From Spirochaetia bacterium (GTDB taxonomy: Bacteria; Spirochaetota; Spirochaetia; Treponematales; Breznakiellaceae): DNA of 21,182 nt. The notes beneath the pieces are model-generated. The model was not told the DNA's origin. It ran no database searches and worked only from the letters and a program-made list of their open reading frames with translations. Where the stretch lies: contig BOBG01000028.1 in NCBI GenBank assembly GCA_026002265.1, positions 1 through 21,182 on the forward strand, in the 5' to 3' direction. Positions 20,513-21,182 of the stretch are shown piece after piece (position 1 is the first letter of the stretch; every line of letters starts with the position of its first letter). The translations under genes were made by a program, and so were the position numbers.

Positions 20513-21182
20513 TCACTTCGGCGGTGCCTTAACGTCCGCTTCCGACAACCCGTATTGTTCGCCGGTCTCAACCGTCTCTCCTGACGGCTCCACATGCACC
20601 ATAATATCGTAGATGTCGGGAATCGCCTTATGCAGCGCCTTTTCCACATTGACAGCGATTTTGTGCGCCTCATAGACGCTTAAGCTCCTTTCGACTTCGA
20701 TGTCCAAGTCGATGTCCCAGCGCGACGCGATTTTGCGGATACGCGCACGGTGCGGATTTGAAACTCCCGGCACAGTTTTGATGGTGTCGAACAGCGTCTT
20801 ATAGAGCGCGGCATTTGCGCCGCCGTCCATGAGTTCGGTATTGGTTTCAAAGAAGATGCGAAGTCCGTTTCGTATAATCCAAAGGCTCACCGGAATCGCG
20901 ATAATCGGGTCGAGGATGGGAAGACTGAACAGCTTTACCAGCGCGAGTCCCGCGAGTACCGAAACCGAAATCACCACGTCGTTCCGCATGTTTTGCGCGT
21001 TCGCCAGAATCATTGCGCTCGCGGCGCGTTTCCCCAGCCGGTACTGTGAGTATGCCAAAAGCAGCTTGCCGCAAATCGACACAGCGGTAACTGCCAATAA
21101 TACCGGCGATGCCCCATTGTCTATTGGCAACAGCGCGTCGCCACCTGACAGCTCCTCGATAACCGCGCCTACTGCCTGAATG
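20513..21182 (-). CDS. Cation diffusion facilitator family transporter (5' end outside window)
   Basis: Inner-membrane divalent metal/proton antiporter, seen here from the middle of the transmembrane domain to the C-terminus; the frame is open to the window edge. Membrane segments are visible around SPVLLAVTAVSICGKLLLAY, DVVISVSVLAGLALVKLF and LDPIIAIPVSLWIIRNGLRI. The cytoplasmic domain includes ELMDGG, VPGVSNPHRARIRKIASRWD, DLDIEVERSLSVYEAHKIA and IPDIYDIMVHVEP, typical of the CDF ferredoxin-like fold. The transmembrane metal site usually reads HxxxD in the helix before LAGL; here it reads NMRND, with Asn for His. The metal specificity may therefore not be zinc. The gene converges on the broken gene, with only 11 bases between. 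Confidence 0.85.
   Translation of the reverse strand, partial: IQAVGAVIEELSGGDALLPIDNGASPVLLAVTAVSICGKLLLAYSQYRLGKRAASAMILANAQNMRNDVVISVSVLAGLALVKLFSLPILDPIIAIPVSLWIIRNGLRIFFETNTELMDGGANAALYKTLFDTIKTVPGVSNPHRARIRKIASRWDIDLDIEVERSLSVYEAHKIAVNVEKALHKAIPDIYDIMVHVEPSGETVETGEQYGLSEADVKAPPK

Overview
The window looks like a chromosomal segment from a spirochaete, most likely a Treponema-like gut lineage. This is inferred from gene content: an LPP20-type lipoprotein with a relaxed lipobox, a signal-peptide beta-barrel protein, a Big2 (bacterial Ig-like) surface lipoprotein, a TM2 protein behind clpS-clpA, and an ATPase fused to an Asp23/Gls24 domain. No rRNA, tRNA, CRISPR array or complete insertion sequence was seen.

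Layout. Positions 100-2699 (minus) hold an LPP20 lipoprotein, a six-helix membrane protein and deoD. Positions 2833-5376 (minus) hold a glycogen/alpha-glucan phosphorylase. Positions 5377-6022 have no gene and are full of repeats: a 40-bp palindrome, REP-like copies and a 71-bp tandem array. A beta-barrel protein (minus) and an Rrf2 regulator (plus) then diverge from a 58-bp gap. After the Rrf2 gene lies a fragment of a DNA methyltransferase (motif I only), then an unknown gene (minus) and a 42-bp tandem array. Positions 8428-10140 (plus) carry the ATPase-Gls24 fusion and an intracellular lipase as an operon. alaA (plus) converges on an nfeD-flotillin operon (minus). clpS-clpA-TM2/winged-helix form another minus-strand operon. 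Positions 17371-20501 look accessory: a three-part lipoprotein, a zinc-ribbon fragment, a PD-(D/E)XK-type protein and a frameshifted gene. A cation diffusion facilitator runs off the right edge.

How the genes work together. ClpS and ClpA deliver N-degron substrates to a ClpP encoded elsewhere. NfeD and flotillin organise membrane microdomains. GlgP and DeoD are phosphorolytic enzymes that conserve energy as sugar phosphates. The Gls24 fusion and lipase may act in envelope homeostasis (inference).

The most striking signal is regulatory. Four genes (glgP, the barrel protein, alaA, clpS) have a -10 hexamer exactly six bases before ATG, and a fifth (the membrane protein) has one at five bases. 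All lack a Shine-Dalgarno sequence, so they are predicted to be leaderless mRNAs. Other genes in the window have ordinary SD sites. CCGG is strongly over-represented in the core genes but not in the accessory part at 17.4-20.5 kb.
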